In this document: positions 17,802 to 27,689 of the stretch, in pieces | How positions within the stretch are numbered: position 1 is the stretch's first letter | Layout of the letters: each line of letters begins with the position of its first letter | Source of the DNA: Clostridium sp. 1001271st1 H5 | GTDB taxonomy: Bacteria; Bacillota; Clostridia; Lachnospirales; Lachnospiraceae | Length of the DNA: 64,000 nucleotides | NCBI RefSeq assembly: GCF_005845215.1 | Contig: NZ_SPHO01000002.1 | Location: forward strand, 62,001 to 126,000 | Direction: 5' to 3' | The notes under the pieces: generated by a model | The model's database searches: none | The model's input: only the letters and a program-made list of their open reading frames with translations | What the model was told of the DNA's origin: nothing | Translations under genes and position numbers: made by a program

Positions 17802-19367
17802 GTGGCAGTTCGGACATTTGCGGCGATTGATGTGGGTTCATTTGAGCTGGAGCTGGGCATCTATGAGATGTCATATAAGACAGGTATCCGGCGTATTGAC
17901 CATGTACGCCATGTAATAGCCCTTGGAAAAGATACTTACAGCACAGGAAAGATAAGCTATGGGCTGGTGGAGGAGATGTGCCAGGTACTGGAGGAATTTG
18001 TCCAGATTATGAAGTCCTATAAGGTAAAGGACTACAGGGCATATGCGACCAGTGCCATGAGGGAGGCGCACAACCGCCAGATTATCCTGGACCAGATTCG
18101 GGTCAGGACAGGGCTTACGGTGCGTATCATCAGCAATTCGGAGCAGCGGTTCATCAGTTATAAGGCCATAGCTGCCAAGGCAGCGGAATTCAACAAAATC
18201 ATCCAGAAGGGAACCGCTATTGTGGATGTGGGATTCGGAAGCGCCCAGCTATCCCTCTTTGACAAGGATTCCCTGGTGACCACCCAGAACCTGCCCCTGG
18301 GCACCCTTCGTGTGAGAGGGCTGCTGGCCAGGATACCGGCCACGGTGGAGGAACACAAGCAGCACATAGAGGAAATCGTGGACAATGAGCTGTTTACCTT
18401 CCGGAAAATGTACCTGAAGGACAGGGAAATTACCAACCTGATTGGCATCGGAGAGAACATCCTCTATATCATCAACCGGCTGGACCTTAAGACCTATGGG
18501 GACAAGATTGACGCGGCCACCATGAACCGTTTCTACGACCGCATGTGTCAGATGACAACGGACCAGATTGAGGAGCGCTTCGGGGTCAACAGCGAATACG
18601 CATCCCTTCTTCTGCCGAGTGTTGTGGTATATAAGCGGATTCTGGAGCTGACCGGCGCAGAGATGTTCTGGGTGCCGGGCATCCGTCTCTGCGACGGTAT
18701 TGCCGCAGAATATGCCAACGACAATAAGCTGGTCCGGTTCAGCCACAATTTTGAGAATGACATTCTGGCAGCATCCAGGAACATTGCAAAGCGCTATAAG
18801 TGCCACACCAGCCATAACCAGGTGCTGGAGCAGTATGCCCTGGGTATATTCGACAACATGAAGAAATTCCATGGACTGGGACCGCGGGAGCGGCTGATGC
18901 TGCAGATAGCGGTGCTGCTCCATGCCTGCGGAAAGTTCATAAGCATAAAGAATTCCAACGAATGCTCCTATAACATCATTATGTCCACGGAAATCATCGG
19001 TCTGAGCCATCTGGAGCGGGAAATCATCGCCAATGTAGTACGGTATAATATCCGTGATTTCGACTATGACAAGGTGCAGCTGGAAACCCAGGTACACCAG
19101 GAGGAGGACAGCGGAATGAGCCGCAACGCCATCACCATCCTCATTGCCAAGCTGACAGCCATCCTGCGCCTGGCCAATTCCATGGACCGCAGCCACAGGG
19201 GAAAGCTGGTGGACTGCCGCATGGCTATCCGGGAAAATGAATTGGTAATCACCACTGGTTATCCCGGAAATATGGCGCTGGAGGCCGCATCCTTTGACCA
19301 GAAGGCGGACTTCTTTGAAGAGATATTCGGCATAAGGCCGGTACTCAGACAGAAAAGGAGGGTGTAG
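17802..19367 (+). CDS. ppx: Exopolyphosphatase (Ppx/GppA family)
   Basis: About 521 aa. The N-terminal ASKHA-fold pair (about 1-310) has AAIDVGSFELELGIYE and the second phosphate loop AIVDVGFGSAQLSLF. A C-terminal HD-like helical domain (about 315-510, with LLHACGKFI) gives the long Ppx form. It releases phosphate from polyphosphate or hydrolyses pppGpp. The start is probably GTG 17802, nine bases after AAGGAG; TTG 17793 is only one base from that site. ppk follows after two bases, so degradation and synthesis of polyphosphate are encoded together. Confidence 0.92.
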   Translation: MAVRTFAAIDVGSFELELGIYEMSYKTGIRRIDHVRHVIALGKDTYSTGKISYGLVEEMCQVLEEFVQIMKSYKVKDYRAYATSAMREAHNRQIILDQIRVRTGLTVRIISNSEQRFISYKAIAAKAAEFNKIIQKGTAIVDVGFGSAQLSLFDKDSLVTTQNLPLGTLRVRGLLARIPATVEEHKQHIEEIVDNELFTFRKMYLKDREITNLIGIGENILYIINRLDLKTYGDKIDAATMNRFYDRMCQMTTDQIEERFGVNSEYASLLLPSVVVYKRILELTGAEMFWVPGIRLCDGIAAEYANDNKLVRFSHNFENDILAASRNIAKRYKCHTSHNQVLEQYALGIFDNMKKFHGLGPRERLMLQIAVLLHACGKFISIKNSNECSYNIIMSTEIIGLSHLEREIIANVVRYNIRDFDYDKVQLETQVHQEEDSGMSRNAITILIAKLTAILRLANSMDRSHRGKLVDCRMAIRENELVITTGYPGNMALEAASFDQKADFFEEIFGIRPVLRQKRRV

Positions 19368-19369
19368 AT

Positions 19370-21625
19370 ATGGCAGAAGCAGCTGGAAAGCCTCAGGCAG
19401 CCAAAACCAAGGCTGAGAAGGCTAAAGCAGAGAAAAATAAAGCGGAAAAAACCGATATGGTAAGGGCGGATTCAGTCCCCATTGATTTTGCTGCGGACCC
19501 TACGAATTATGTTAACCGCGAGCTGAGCTGGCTGGAATTCAACTACCGTGTTCTCAGCGAATCCAGGGACAAGAGTATCCCTCTCTTTGAGCGCCTTAAG
19601 TTCCTGAGCATAACCGCCTCCAACCTGGACGAGTTTTATATGGTCCGGGTGGCCTCCTTAAAGGACATGGTACATGCAAAGTATACCAAGCCCGACATCG
19701 CAGGACTGACGCCCCAGGAGCAGCTGGACCGAATCAGCGAGAGGACCCATGAGCTGGTGGAGATGCAGTATTCCACCTATAACCGTTCCCTGGTGCCTAC
19801 CTTAAGACAGAACGGGCTGCGAATCATAACAGAGCATGAGGACATGACAGGGGAAGAGGCGGCATATGCGGACGAGTACTTTAAGAAGAATGTATATCCG
19901 GTTCTGACGCCCATGGCCTTTGATTCCTCCAGGCCCTTCCCGCTGATACGCAACAAGACCCTGAACATTGCCGCACTTTTGAAAAAGAAGAGTGGCGAGG
20001 ATGAGGAACTGGAGTTCGCCATGGTGCAGGTTCCCTCGGTCATTTCCAGGATTGTGGAGCTGCCCAGGGAGATAGACGAGGACGGCAAGGAGCAGAGGGT
20101 GGTCATCCTTCTGGAGGAAATCATAGAGCGGAACATGCCTTCATTGTTCCTCAATTATGATATTGTGGCCTCCCATCCATTCCGCATCATGAGGAACGCC
20201 GACCTTACCATAGATGAGGAGGAGGCTGTGGACCTGCTGGAGGAAATCCAAAAGCAGCTCAAGAAACGTCAGTGGGGCGAGGCCATCCGCCTGGAAATCG
20301 AGGATAATGTGGATAAGCGCCTCCTTAAAATCCTCCGGAAGGAACTGTCCATCAACAGCCAGGATATCTTTGAGATTAACGGTCCCCTGGACCTGACATT
20401 CCTTATGAAGATGTACGGACTGGAGGGCTTTGAACTGTTCAAGGCGCCCCGGTATGTGCCCCAGCCCGTGCCGGCCCTTATGAATGAGGATGATATATTC
20501 ACCAATATCAGAAAGGGCGATATCCTGCTTCATCATCCATATCAGAGCTTTGACCCGGTGGTAAACTTTGTGCGCAGCGCGGCAAGGGACCCCGAGGTCC
20601 TGGCCATCAAGCAGACCCTGTACCGGGTCAGCGGAAATTCGCCTATTATTGCGGCTCTTGCAGAGGCGGCGGACAATGGCAAGCAGGTGTCTGTGCTGGT
20701 GGAGCTGAAAGCCCGTTTTGACGAGGAGAACAATATCAACTGGGCAAAGATGCTTGAGAAGGCGGGATGCCATGTAATATATGGGCTGGTGGGCCTTAAG
20801 ACCCACAGCAAGATTACCCTGGTGGTAAGGATGGAGGAAGACGGAATCCGCCGCTACGTACATCTGGGCACAGGCAACTACAATGATTCCACAGCCAAGC
20901 TCTACACGGACTGCGGCATACTTACCTGCAATCCCCAGATAGGAGAGGACGCCACTGCCGTGTTCAACATGCTGTCCGGTTATTCCGAGCCGCTGGCCTG
21001 GAATAAGCTGTCCGTTGCGCCGCTGTGGCTCAGGGGCAGGTTCCTGCGGATGATACGCAGGGAGGCGGAACATGCCAGGGAAGGAAGACCCGCCCACATC
21101 ATGGCCAAGATGAATTCCCTGTGTGACAAGGAAATCATCACCGCCCTGTATGAAGCTTCCTGCGCAGGCGTCAGGGTGGAGATGATTATCCGCGGCATCT
21201 GCTGCCTTAAAGCAGGCGTGCCGGGACTCAGTGAAAACATATCCGTGCGCTCCATTGTGGGCAATTTCCTGGAGCACAGCCGCATCTTTTATTTCTTTAA
21301 TGACGGAAGCCCTGAGGTATATATGGGCAGCGCGGACTGGATGCCCAGAAACTTAGACCGCAGGGTGGAAATTATGTTCCCGGTGGAAGATGATGTGTTA
21401 AGGGAAAAGGTTATCCATATCCTGGAGGTGGAGTTGGAGGACAATGTAAAGGCCCATATCCTGCAGCCGGACGGCAGCTACGAGAAGGAAGACAAGCGGG
21501 GCAAGGTCCTGGTTAATTCCCAGGAACAGTTCTGCCGCGAGGCCGTCCTTATGGCTCAGGAGTCCGCAGATGGGGAGGACCCGGCCAGAAGCAGGGTGTT
21601 TAAACCGGTTATGAGCAGTAATTAG
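19370..21625 (+). CDS. ppk: Polyphosphate kinase 1
   Basis: A 751-aa enzyme that polymerises ATP gamma-phosphate into polyphosphate. It has all four PPK1 parts: an N domain beginning YVNRELSWLEFNYRVL, a middle domain, and two PLD-like C domains carrying KTHSKITLVVR (His of the catalytic cleft) and RRYVHLGTGNYND. An unusual N-terminal extension of about 35 residues is rich in Lys, Ala and Glu (repeats of KAEK/KAEKNKAEK) and precedes the conserved start. ATG 19370 follows AAGGAGGGTGTAG. Confidence 0.97.
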   Translation: MAEAAGKPQAAKTKAEKAKAEKNKAEKTDMVRADSVPIDFAADPTNYVNRELSWLEFNYRVLSESRDKSIPLFERLKFLSITASNLDEFYMVRVASLKDMVHAKYTKPDIAGLTPQEQLDRISERTHELVEMQYSTYNRSLVPTLRQNGLRIITEHEDMTGEEAAYADEYFKKNVYPVLTPMAFDSSRPFPLIRNKTLNIAALLKKKSGEDEELEFAMVQVPSVISRIVELPREIDEDGKEQRVVILLEEIIERNMPSLFLNYDIVASHPFRIMRNADLTIDEEEAVDLLEEIQKQLKKRQWGEAIRLEIEDNVDKRLLKILRKELSINSQDIFEINGPLDLTFLMKMYGLEGFELFKAPRYVPQPVPALMNEDDIFTNIRKGDILLHHPYQSFDPVVNFVRSAARDPEVLAIKQTLYRVSGNSPIIAALAEAADNGKQVSVLVELKARFDEENNINWAKMLEKAGCHVIYGLVGLKTHSKITLVVRMEEDGIRRYVHLGTGNYNDSTAKLYTDCGILTCNPQIGEDATAVFNMLSGYSEPLAWNKLSVAPLWLRGRFLRMIRREAEHAREGRPAHIMAKMNSLCDKEIITALYEASCAGVRVEMIIRGICCLKAGVPGLSENISVRSIVGNFLEHSRIFYFFNDGSPEVYMGSADWMPRNLDRRVEIMFPVEDDVLREKVIHILEVELEDNVKAHILQPDGSYEKEDKRGKVLVNSQEQFCREAVLMAQESADGEDPARSRVFKPVMSSN

Positions 21626-21627
21626 AA

Positions 21628-21670
21628 AACTATGCCGCAAAGCGGGACGCGCTTTGCGGCATAGTTGTTT
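21628..21670 (+). terminator. Terminator between ppk and the aldo/keto reductase gene
   Basis: A 17-bp perfect stem (21628-21644 with 21650-21666, AACTATGCCGCAAAGCG on the left) with loop GGACG. GTTTTCC follows on plus. On the minus strand the preceding A-rich bases give a T run as well, so it probably serves both converging genes. Confidence 0.88.
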
Positions 21671-21698
21671 TCCGTTCAGCCGGCGCAGCCCGCTGTGT

Positions 21699-22664
21699 TT
21701 ATGACAGTGAATCCAACTGCTCAACCGCCTGGTCAATCCTCTGTATCTCATCTGCGGTCAGCTGCCATGCCATGGCGGCCGTATTTTCAACCGCCTCCCT
21801 GGCATTCCTGACACCGGTCAGGGATGTGTTGATAAAGCTGTGCTGGACGGTCCAGTTGATTGTTACCTGTGCAACAGGCACCTGGCGCTTCAGGGCGATT
21901 TCATCCAGCACCCCGACCAGCTTCATAACCCGGGAGAATTTTGGCTCCACAAAGAAATCGTAGAAACCCAGACGCGCATCCCCGGGCTCAAAGTGGGGAA
22001 GCTCCCGGATGGACCCGGTAAGGATGCCGGCTCCCAGGGAACCGTAACCCATGGTGGCAACACCTTTCCCGTGATACTTCTTTAATAATTGTTCCTGGCT
22101 TCTGTTAACCATGGAATATGGGAACTGGATTACATCCAGCACACCCAGGGTGTACAATTGTTCAAGGTCATTATCTTCAAAATTGGAAATGCCGGAGAAA
22201 CGTATTTTGCCGGCTTTTTTAAGTTCCTTTAATGTATCAGCTGTTTCTTCCAGGGGTGTATTGACATCGGGCCAGTGAATCAGGTAGATATCAATATAAT
22301 CCGTCTGCAGGCGCATCAGGGACTCGTCAATCTGTTTCATGATGCTGTCATGGCTGCTGTCACGGACAGCGCCCTTCTTAAAATTCTTTGGCCCTTCCTC
22401 CCAGCGGATACCGCATTTGGTCAGCAGGGTGACCTGGCTGCGTTTTCCGGATGCCAGAGCCTTTCCCACAATTGTCTCTGAAGCCCCTCTTCCATAAGTA
22501 GGCGCCGTATCAATGAAGTTGACACCGCAGTCTATCATGGTATGTATGGCCTCAATTGCATCCTTCTCATCCACGGGTCCCATATCTTTTCCGCCCAGGG
22601 CCCAGGTTCCTACTGAGATTTCCGATAACTCCAAACCGGTACTTCCAAATTTCTTGTAGCGCAT
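21699..22664 (-). CDS. Aldo/keto reductase
   Basis: A 321-aa NAD(P)H oxidoreductase with a TIM-barrel. The catalytic tetrad is visible: Asp and Tyr in FIDTAPTYGRG, Lys in LLTKCG, His in LIHWPD. The start follows AGAAGGAGG. It is divergent from the 2-hydroxyacid dehydrogenase gene across 131 bases. The substrate is unknown; surrounding genes point to sugar or sugar-acid metabolism. A related but distinct reductase is encoded at 61586-62566. Confidence 0.93.
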   Translation of the reverse strand: MRYKKFGSTGLELSEISVGTWALGGKDMGPVDEKDAIEAIHTMIDCGVNFIDTAPTYGRGASETIVGKALASGKRSQVTLLTKCGIRWEEGPKNFKKGAVRDSSHDSIMKQIDESLMRLQTDYIDIYLIHWPDVNTPLEETADTLKELKKAGKIRFSGISNFEDNDLEQLYTLGVLDVIQFPYSMVNRSQEQLLKKYHGKGVATMGYGSLGAGILTGSIRELPHFEPGDARLGFYDFFVEPKFSRVMKLVGVLDEIALKRQVPVAQVTINWTVQHSFINTSLTGVRNAREAVENTAAMAWQLTADEIQRIDQAVEQLDSLS

Positions 22665-22743
22665 CTGTAAATCCTCCTTCTATAAATTGTATTTATATTA
22701 TATCTTAAATAGAAACTAAAAGCAACAAAATAGAACATTTAAA

Positions 22744-22772
22744 TTGACAAAAGCAATACAATATTTTAAGAT
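22744..22772 (+). promoter_or_regulatory. Promoter of the 22796 dehydrogenase gene
   Basis: TTGACA (22744-22749), 17 bases, TAAGAT (22767-22772). The -35 lies in ATTGACAAA, a word also found at both -35 boxes of the divergent PTS control region at 28532-28578. Confidence 0.7.
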
Positions 22773-22795
22773 AGTATATAGAAGGAGGGACAAAT

Positions 22796-23860
22796 ATGTT
22801 ACGATTGCTGTGTACGGCGGAATTTGATGACGGATGGACAGAAAAATTCAGGAAACTGGTGGACATGGACAGGGTTGGGTTCAGCCTGGACAAGGACCCG
22901 AAAAAGCGGATGGGAAAGGAACAAATCACAAAAGCTCTTAAGGGATACGATATCCATATATCAGGATACGAAAAACTGTCGGAGGAAGTACTGTACCAAT
23001 GCCCTGATTTAAAGCTTATACTGAGTGTACGGGACGGGCCCGAGGAAAATATAGATATTCAGGCGTGTACCAGGCTGGGAATACCGGTTTTGTTCAGCAG
23101 CGGCCGCTGTGAACGCTCGGTGCCTGAATTTACATTTCTGGCAATGATGATGATGGCAAAGCCGGTGCTGTCAGCAACCCATGTGTTCCGGACGGAAAAG
23201 TGGACGGAGAAGAATGATTTGAGGCTCAGGAGAATCAATGAGTCCTCCACGGAACTGTCAGGAAAAACAGTGGGAATCGTGGGACTGGGAAGAAATGGGA
23301 TGGGGCTGGCCGCCAGATGCAGGGCTTTTCAGATGCATGTGGTAGGTTATGACCCCTATGTGGATAAAAAGCGCTCCGATGCATTGCAGATTGAATTGAC
23401 AGCATTGGAAACGCTGTTTTCCGTATCCGATTATATCGTATTAATGGCCCGGGTTACAGATGAAACAAGGCATATGATAGACAGAAAGCTTCTGGGAATG
23501 ATGAAACAGGACGCGTGTCTGGTCAATACGGCCAGGGCTGCCCTGGTGGACAGCCAGGCGCTGGAGGATGCGCTTAAAGAGGGGAGAATCAGGGCTGCTC
23601 TTGACGTGTTTGACCAGGAACCCCTTCCGGAAGACTCGGCTCTGTACACGATTCCCCGGGAACGTCTTCTGCTGACGCCCCATCTGGCCGGGGTCAGTGT
23701 GGAACGGATTGTATATCAGTCAGAAAAATTGTACCAGGCCCTGGCTCTTTATCTGGGCGGCCAGCTGCCGCCCAACATTGCAAACAGGGAAGTGTTTGAC
23801 AGAGCTGTTTTCAGGGACCGTGGAGGCATCCTGTACGGATGCATGCATAAGACTGCCTGA
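22796..23860 (+). CDS. D-isomer-specific 2-hydroxyacid dehydrogenase
   Basis: A 354-aa NAD-dependent dehydrogenase. The Rossmann motif VGIVGLGRNGMG lies at about 160-172. The catalytic Arg is in NTARAALVD, Glu in DVFDQEPLP and His in TPHLAG. The N-terminal substrate domain is divergent. The ribosome binding site is GAAGGAGGG. It stands alone between the divergent reductase gene and a terminator; the enzyme probably reduces a 2-keto acid produced by the nearby sugar pathway. It is one of three such enzymes in the window (also 35835 and 56380). Confidence 0.92.
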   Translation: MLRLLCTAEFDDGWTEKFRKLVDMDRVGFSLDKDPKKRMGKEQITKALKGYDIHISGYEKLSEEVLYQCPDLKLILSVRDGPEENIDIQACTRLGIPVLFSSGRCERSVPEFTFLAMMMMAKPVLSATHVFRTEKWTEKNDLRLRRINESSTELSGKTVGIVGLGRNGMGLAARCRAFQMHVVGYDPYVDKKRSDALQIELTALETLFSVSDYIVLMARVTDETRHMIDRKLLGMMKQDACLVNTARAALVDSQALEDALKEGRIRAALDVFDQEPLPEDSALYTIPRERLLLTPHLAGVSVERIVYQSEKLYQALALYLGGQLPPNIANREVFDRAVFRDRGGILYGCMHKTA

Positions 23861-23906
23861 AATACAAGGCCGGTCCTTACAAATCATATGGAATGACAGA
23901 TAAGAG

Positions 23907-23953
23907 AACACCGCATCAGCGTCCTTGTTACGGGAGCGATGCGGTGTTATTTT
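23907..23953 (+). terminator. Terminator (probably bidirectional)
   Basis: AACACCGCATC (23907-23917) pairs with GATGCGGTGTT (23938-23948), followed by ATTTTA. It lies between the converging dehydrogenase and GntR genes. Confidence 0.75.
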
Positions 23954-23967
23954 ACAGACTTTGTTAT

Positions 23968-24699
23968 TTATGGCCTTTGCACTTTATATGAATAAGGAAT
24001 CACATTGGTCAGTATGTCGTTCTGCTGGTATTCCACAATATCGCCGGTGGATGAATATATGGTGCTGGTGGTGTGGAGCAGAGGCGTGCGGATGGGTACC
24101 TTTAAAAGTTCCGACTGGTTTTTTGAGACAGTGCCCGTGGTCACCACCTGTACTGTTTTGACGATTTTTATCTGGTAATCGGATTCCATGATTTCATACA
24201 GGGAATGGTCTGTCAGCAGCCACGGATTGAACTGCGGAAAAAAGGATTCAATCAGATAGAGATGCTGAATGTTAAAGGGTACTTCATCAGCATACCTGAG
24301 GCGCAGGATTTCCAGCAGCGGTGTGTTCACTTCGCAGTTCAGGGCATGGCCCAGCTTACTGTCCGCGTTGATTCGCGAAAAAGACAGTATTTTAGAGCTG
24401 GGCTTTATTCCGGATTTGACCATTTCCTGGAACAGGCTGTAAGGCCGGTCAAACCCGGTGTCAAATTTGGAATAGACCACATAGACCCCTTTGTTTGAAT
24501 GGCGTTCCAGAAGACCCTCGGCAATCAGTTCATCAATGGATTTGCGCAGGGTGGTGCGGCTGATGTCGTATAAACTGCAGAGCCACTTTTCATTTGGAAG
24601 CCTTTCGTTGTATTTATATGTTCCGTTTAATATCTTATTCCGGATATCCTGTACAATCTGAGAATACAGGGGAAGTGAACCATTAGAAGCTGTTTTCAT
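23968..24699 (-). CDS. GntR-family regulator (HutC/UTRA type)
   Basis: A 243-aa repressor-type protein. The winged helix (about 8-75: PLYSQIVQDIRNKI, SRTTLRKSIDELIAEGLLER) precedes a UTRA effector domain (about 90-240), which usually binds a sugar phosphate or similar metabolite. It is the last gene of the minus-strand arm, 29 bases after the aldolase, so it probably controls this cluster. A second regulator of the same family is encoded at 33071 in the other arm. Confidence 0.93.
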   Translation of the reverse strand: MKTASNGSLPLYSQIVQDIRNKILNGTYKYNERLPNEKWLCSLYDISRTTLRKSIDELIAEGLLERHSNKGVYVVYSKFDTGFDRPYSLFQEMVKSGIKPSSKILSFSRINADSKLGHALNCEVNTPLLEILRLRYADEVPFNIQHLYLIESFFPQFNPWLLTDHSLYEIMESDYQIKIVKTVQVVTTGTVSKNQSELLKVPIRTPLLHTTSTIYSSTGDIVEYQQNDILTNVIPYSYKVQRP

Positions 24700-24728
24700 A
24701 TAATCCCTATTCCTTATAATCCATATTC

Positions 24729-25583
24729 TTACATGGGTTGTGTGCCGAAAAGTTCCATTTGTTCCCTGGCTATGCCGATTACTGTATTTAATGCCCTGTC
24801 AAAGAGGTTTACATAACGGCAGCGGCCATCTGTCTCATCAATCATCTTGCGCATGGAGGCAATGGTTGCCAGGGACATACCGGTGAAGAAGTTGATTTTG
24901 TTGATTCCGCCAGCCACTGCTTTTCTGAAGTCGCTTTCAGGAAGTCCGCTGCCTCCGTGCATGACAAGGGGAACATCCACCATGCTTTTAATTTTGGCGA
25001 GCCGCTCAAAATCAAGGTTGGGTTTGCCTTTATAAACGCCGTGGACCGTTCCAAAGGCAATGGCCAGTGCATCGATTCCGGTTGCCTCTACAAATGCAAC
25101 CGCATCCTCAGGCCTGGTAAACAGGTCCTCCTTTGCCACACTGCCCTCCACGCTGCCCTCCGGGGCCGCCACATGGCCGATTTCGGCCTCCACGCTGACG
25201 CCGCAGGCATGGGCGACTTTGACCACCTGCCGGGTCTTTTCGATATTCTCTTCAAACGGCAGCTTGGAGCCGTCAAACATAACAGAGGAGCAGCCTGCAT
25301 GAATGGCACGGTAGCATTCCTCAACGGATGCGCCGTGGTCCAGGTGGTAACAGATGGGCGCTTTGGCCTTTTTAATCCGGCTCAGGTTAAAATCCAGGAA
25401 TGCGTCAGCCTCCTGGCGGTCAAAGGCAAATCCGGGAAGCATCAGGATAACTGGAAGACCGGTCTGCTCGGCTGCCTCAATGATGCCTTCCGTCAGGGTA
25501 AAATCCATGGTATCAAAGGCAGCTACCGCATAGTTTTTTTCGTTAGCAGGTGCAAGAATTTCTTTTAAGGTTACAAGTGACAT
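24729..25583 (-). CDS. Class II ketose-bisphosphate aldolase
   Basis: A 284-aa Zn-dependent aldolase of the fructose/tagatose-bisphosphate family. The metal and catalytic residues are visible in CYHLDHGAS (catalytic Asp and Zn His), VEAEIGHV, FGTVHGVYKG and VMHGGSGLP. Specificity cannot be read from the sequence; GatY/KbaY-like and FBA-like members look alike here. The ribosome binding site is AAAGGAGG. It shares its family, but not close identity, with the aldolases at 30903 and 59735. Confidence 0.93.
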   Translation of the reverse strand: MSLVTLKEILAPANEKNYAVAAFDTMDFTLTEGIIEAAEQTGLPVILMLPGFAFDRQEADAFLDFNLSRIKKAKAPICYHLDHGASVEECYRAIHAGCSSVMFDGSKLPFEENIEKTRQVVKVAHACGVSVEAEIGHVAAPEGSVEGSVAKEDLFTRPEDAVAFVEATGIDALAIAFGTVHGVYKGKPNLDFERLAKIKSMVDVPLVMHGGSGLPESDFRKAVAGGINKINFFTGMSLATIASMRKMIDETDGRCRYVNLFDRALNTVIGIAREQMELFGTQPM

Positions 25584-25649
25584 AATTTTCCTCCTTTATT
25601 TTAAAGCATGGGCAGAGTTTTGTCAAACTCCCCGCCATGTGGTCTTGGG

Positions 25650-26822
25650 CTATTTGAAGAGCTGGTAAATGCGAATCAGGTCCTCGGTACTCAGTTTCAT
25701 GAAGTTTCCAGCCATGCCGTCAGGCCCCCGGCGCACCGTGGAGCACAGGGCCGGTATATCCTCCTCCTTCACACCCAGTTCGCTGTAATGTACCGGAATG
25801 CCTACGGACACATAAAACTGCTTCTGCCGTTCGATTCCTTCCAGTATCATGCCTTCCACATCATAGGCATCGTATTCCATTTCCCATACCCTGTTAAAGT
25901 AGCGGGCAAAACGGCGTGTATCTGCTTTGTACACATATTTCATCCATCCCGGCGTCACACAGGCAACCCCGGCGCCGTGGGCACTGTCGTACATGCCCCC
26001 TATTTCAGACTGTATGCCATGGACCGTTCCTTCTGTGACACGCCCTACTCCGCAGCTGTCATTATGGGCCAATACACTGGCCCAGAGAAGCTGTGCCCTG
26101 GCATTGTAATTTTCCGGTTCCTTAAGGGCAATGGGAAGATACTTGATAACGGTGCGGAAGATACTCTCACCCAGATTGTCGGTCAGATAATTATCCTCGC
26201 CCCTTGTAAAGTACCGTTCATGGACATGCGCCATAATGTCCACGGCTCCGCACGCAGTCTGAAACGCAGGAAGGGTATAGCTTAATTCCGGATTCATGAG
26301 GGCGAAAACAGGACGAATCCTGTCATCGTTCAGGGAACGTTTTAATATACCATTGGTCATGACGCAGCTGAAGGAACCCTCGCTGCCTGTTCCGGCAATA
26401 GTCGGAAGGGCGCCCACCGGAAGGGTTGCATGGACGGGTGTTTTTTTGAGAAAATACTCATCCCATACATTTTCCTCAGTAAGGGCTGCCACACCTATGT
26501 ATTTAGCAGTGTCAATGACGCTGCCGCCGCCTACTGCAAGCAGGAAATCCACATGCTCCTCCTTAACAACAGCAACCCCTTTATCACCGGTCTCAATGGT
26601 GGGATTGGGCTTAATGCCCTTAAAATCCACATAAGGGATTCCAGCCTGGTCAAGGGAAGCAAAAATCTTGTTTATTAAGGCTGTCTCAAACTCAAAATCA
26701 GTACCATAATGAAGCACCATCACCTTGCTGGCGCCGTACTGGGAAATATAGTTCCCCACATTCATTTCTTCGCCCTTCCCGAATATGAAGCGGGTGGGAC
26801 TGTAAAACATAAAATTGTTCAT
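25650..26822 (-). CDS. Iron-containing alcohol dehydrogenase
   Basis: A 390-aa group III alcohol dehydrogenase. The nucleotide region holds AVGGGSVIDTAKYI; metal ligands are in CGAVDIMAHVHERYF (Asp and His) and DSAHGAGVACVTPGW (His). The family acts on butanol, lactaldehyde, glycerol or similar; here it is in a sugar operon. It may therefore reduce an aldehyde released by the aldolase, such as lactaldehyde or glycolaldehyde (inference). The ribosome binding site is GAAAGGAG. Confidence 0.94.
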   Translation of the reverse strand: MNNFMFYSPTRFIFGKGEEMNVGNYISQYGASKVMVLHYGTDFEFETALINKIFASLDQAGIPYVDFKGIKPNPTIETGDKGVAVVKEEHVDFLLAVGGGSVIDTAKYIGVAALTEENVWDEYFLKKTPVHATLPVGALPTIAGTGSEGSFSCVMTNGILKRSLNDDRIRPVFALMNPELSYTLPAFQTACGAVDIMAHVHERYFTRGEDNYLTDNLGESIFRTVIKYLPIALKEPENYNARAQLLWASVLAHNDSCGVGRVTEGTVHGIQSEIGGMYDSAHGAGVACVTPGWMKYVYKADTRRFARYFNRVWEMEYDAYDVEGMILEGIERQKQFYVSVGIPVHYSELGVKEEDIPALCSTVRRGPDGMAGNFMKLSTEDLIRIYQLFK

Positions 26823-26843
26823 AAAAACTCCTTTCGCTATATA

Positions 26844-27674
26844 TTAAATTATTAAGTATTGCTCAATTGCCCTGGCCACCCCATCCTCATCATTTCTTCC
26901 AATGATATGGGCGGCGGCGCAGCGTACCTCCGGTTCTCCGTTTGCCACAACAAATGAATTGGGGCAGTTCTGAATCATCCTTAAGTCATTCCGGTCATTT
27001 CCAAATACATATACCTGGTCCATGGACATGCCGTAATAGTCTGCAATGAACTGGATTCCGGACCATTTGTCCACGCCGGGATGTACGATATCAAATGAAT
27101 CAGGGGTGGAACGGATACAGGAGAGGGCGCCGGTGTGTTCAAAGTAAGACAGGACCAATTTGTGCTCCTGCCGGGAATGAATCAGCAGTGACAGCCGTTC
27201 GGCCCCTGATTCCAATAGGGGACGGGCCTGGTCCGGGGAACGCACCACTGTAATGGGAACCGGTGGAAAGCCAGCCTTTACCAGCCCCATATTATAATCC
27301 CTATACCGTGCCAGCCGCGTGGGCGTGTCTGCCGTGTAGATGGCATCCGTGTAAAAAACCGCCCAGTCCATATGATGGAAAAAACAAAACTTCAGGAATT
27401 CCCACGCCGCTTCAGGGGGAAGGCAGGTCTGGCGGAGTATGGTTTTGTTCAGGCTGATATTGGCCGCATTATTGGATATCAGGGGGGTATCCAGACCCAG
27501 TTCATGAGTGTAGAGCCGGACCATGGACGCCGGGCGTCCCGATGCAATACAGGGAATGCCACCGGATTGTTCCAGTTTTTTTATCGCGCTTAGGCTGTAG
27601 GCGGATATTCTGCGGCTGTTATCCAGCAGGGTCCCGTCCAGGTCTATAAAAACCAATTTTTTGTCTGGTTTCAT
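26844..27674 (-). CDS. Cof-type HAD-IIB phosphatase
   Basis: A 276-aa haloacid dehalogenase-like hydrolase. Motif I is FIDLDGTLLDNSR (nucleophile Asp), motif II ASGRPAS and motif IV VFGNDRNDLRMI, with a C2B cap between. Members dephosphorylate sugar phosphates. It is the second gene of the minus arm, between SDR and Fe-ADH genes. The substrate is unknown. Confidence 0.92.
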   Translation of the reverse strand: MKPDKKLVFIDLDGTLLDNSRRISAYSLSAIKKLEQSGGIPCIASGRPASMVRLYTHELGLDTPLISNNAANISLNKTILRQTCLPPEAAWEFLKFCFFHHMDWAVFYTDAIYTADTPTRLARYRDYNMGLVKAGFPPVPITVVRSPDQARPLLESGAERLSLLIHSRQEHKLVLSYFEHTGALSCIRSTPDSFDIVHPGVDKWSGIQFIADYYGMSMDQVYVFGNDRNDLRMIQNCPNSFVVANGEPEVRCAAAHIIGRNDEDGVARAIEQYLII

Positions 27675-27689
27675 ATGAATGCTCCCGGA

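Noticed and set aside
20141..21277. Minus-strand frame of 378 codons inside ppk
   Set aside because: Antisense shadow with no domain and no ribosome binding site.
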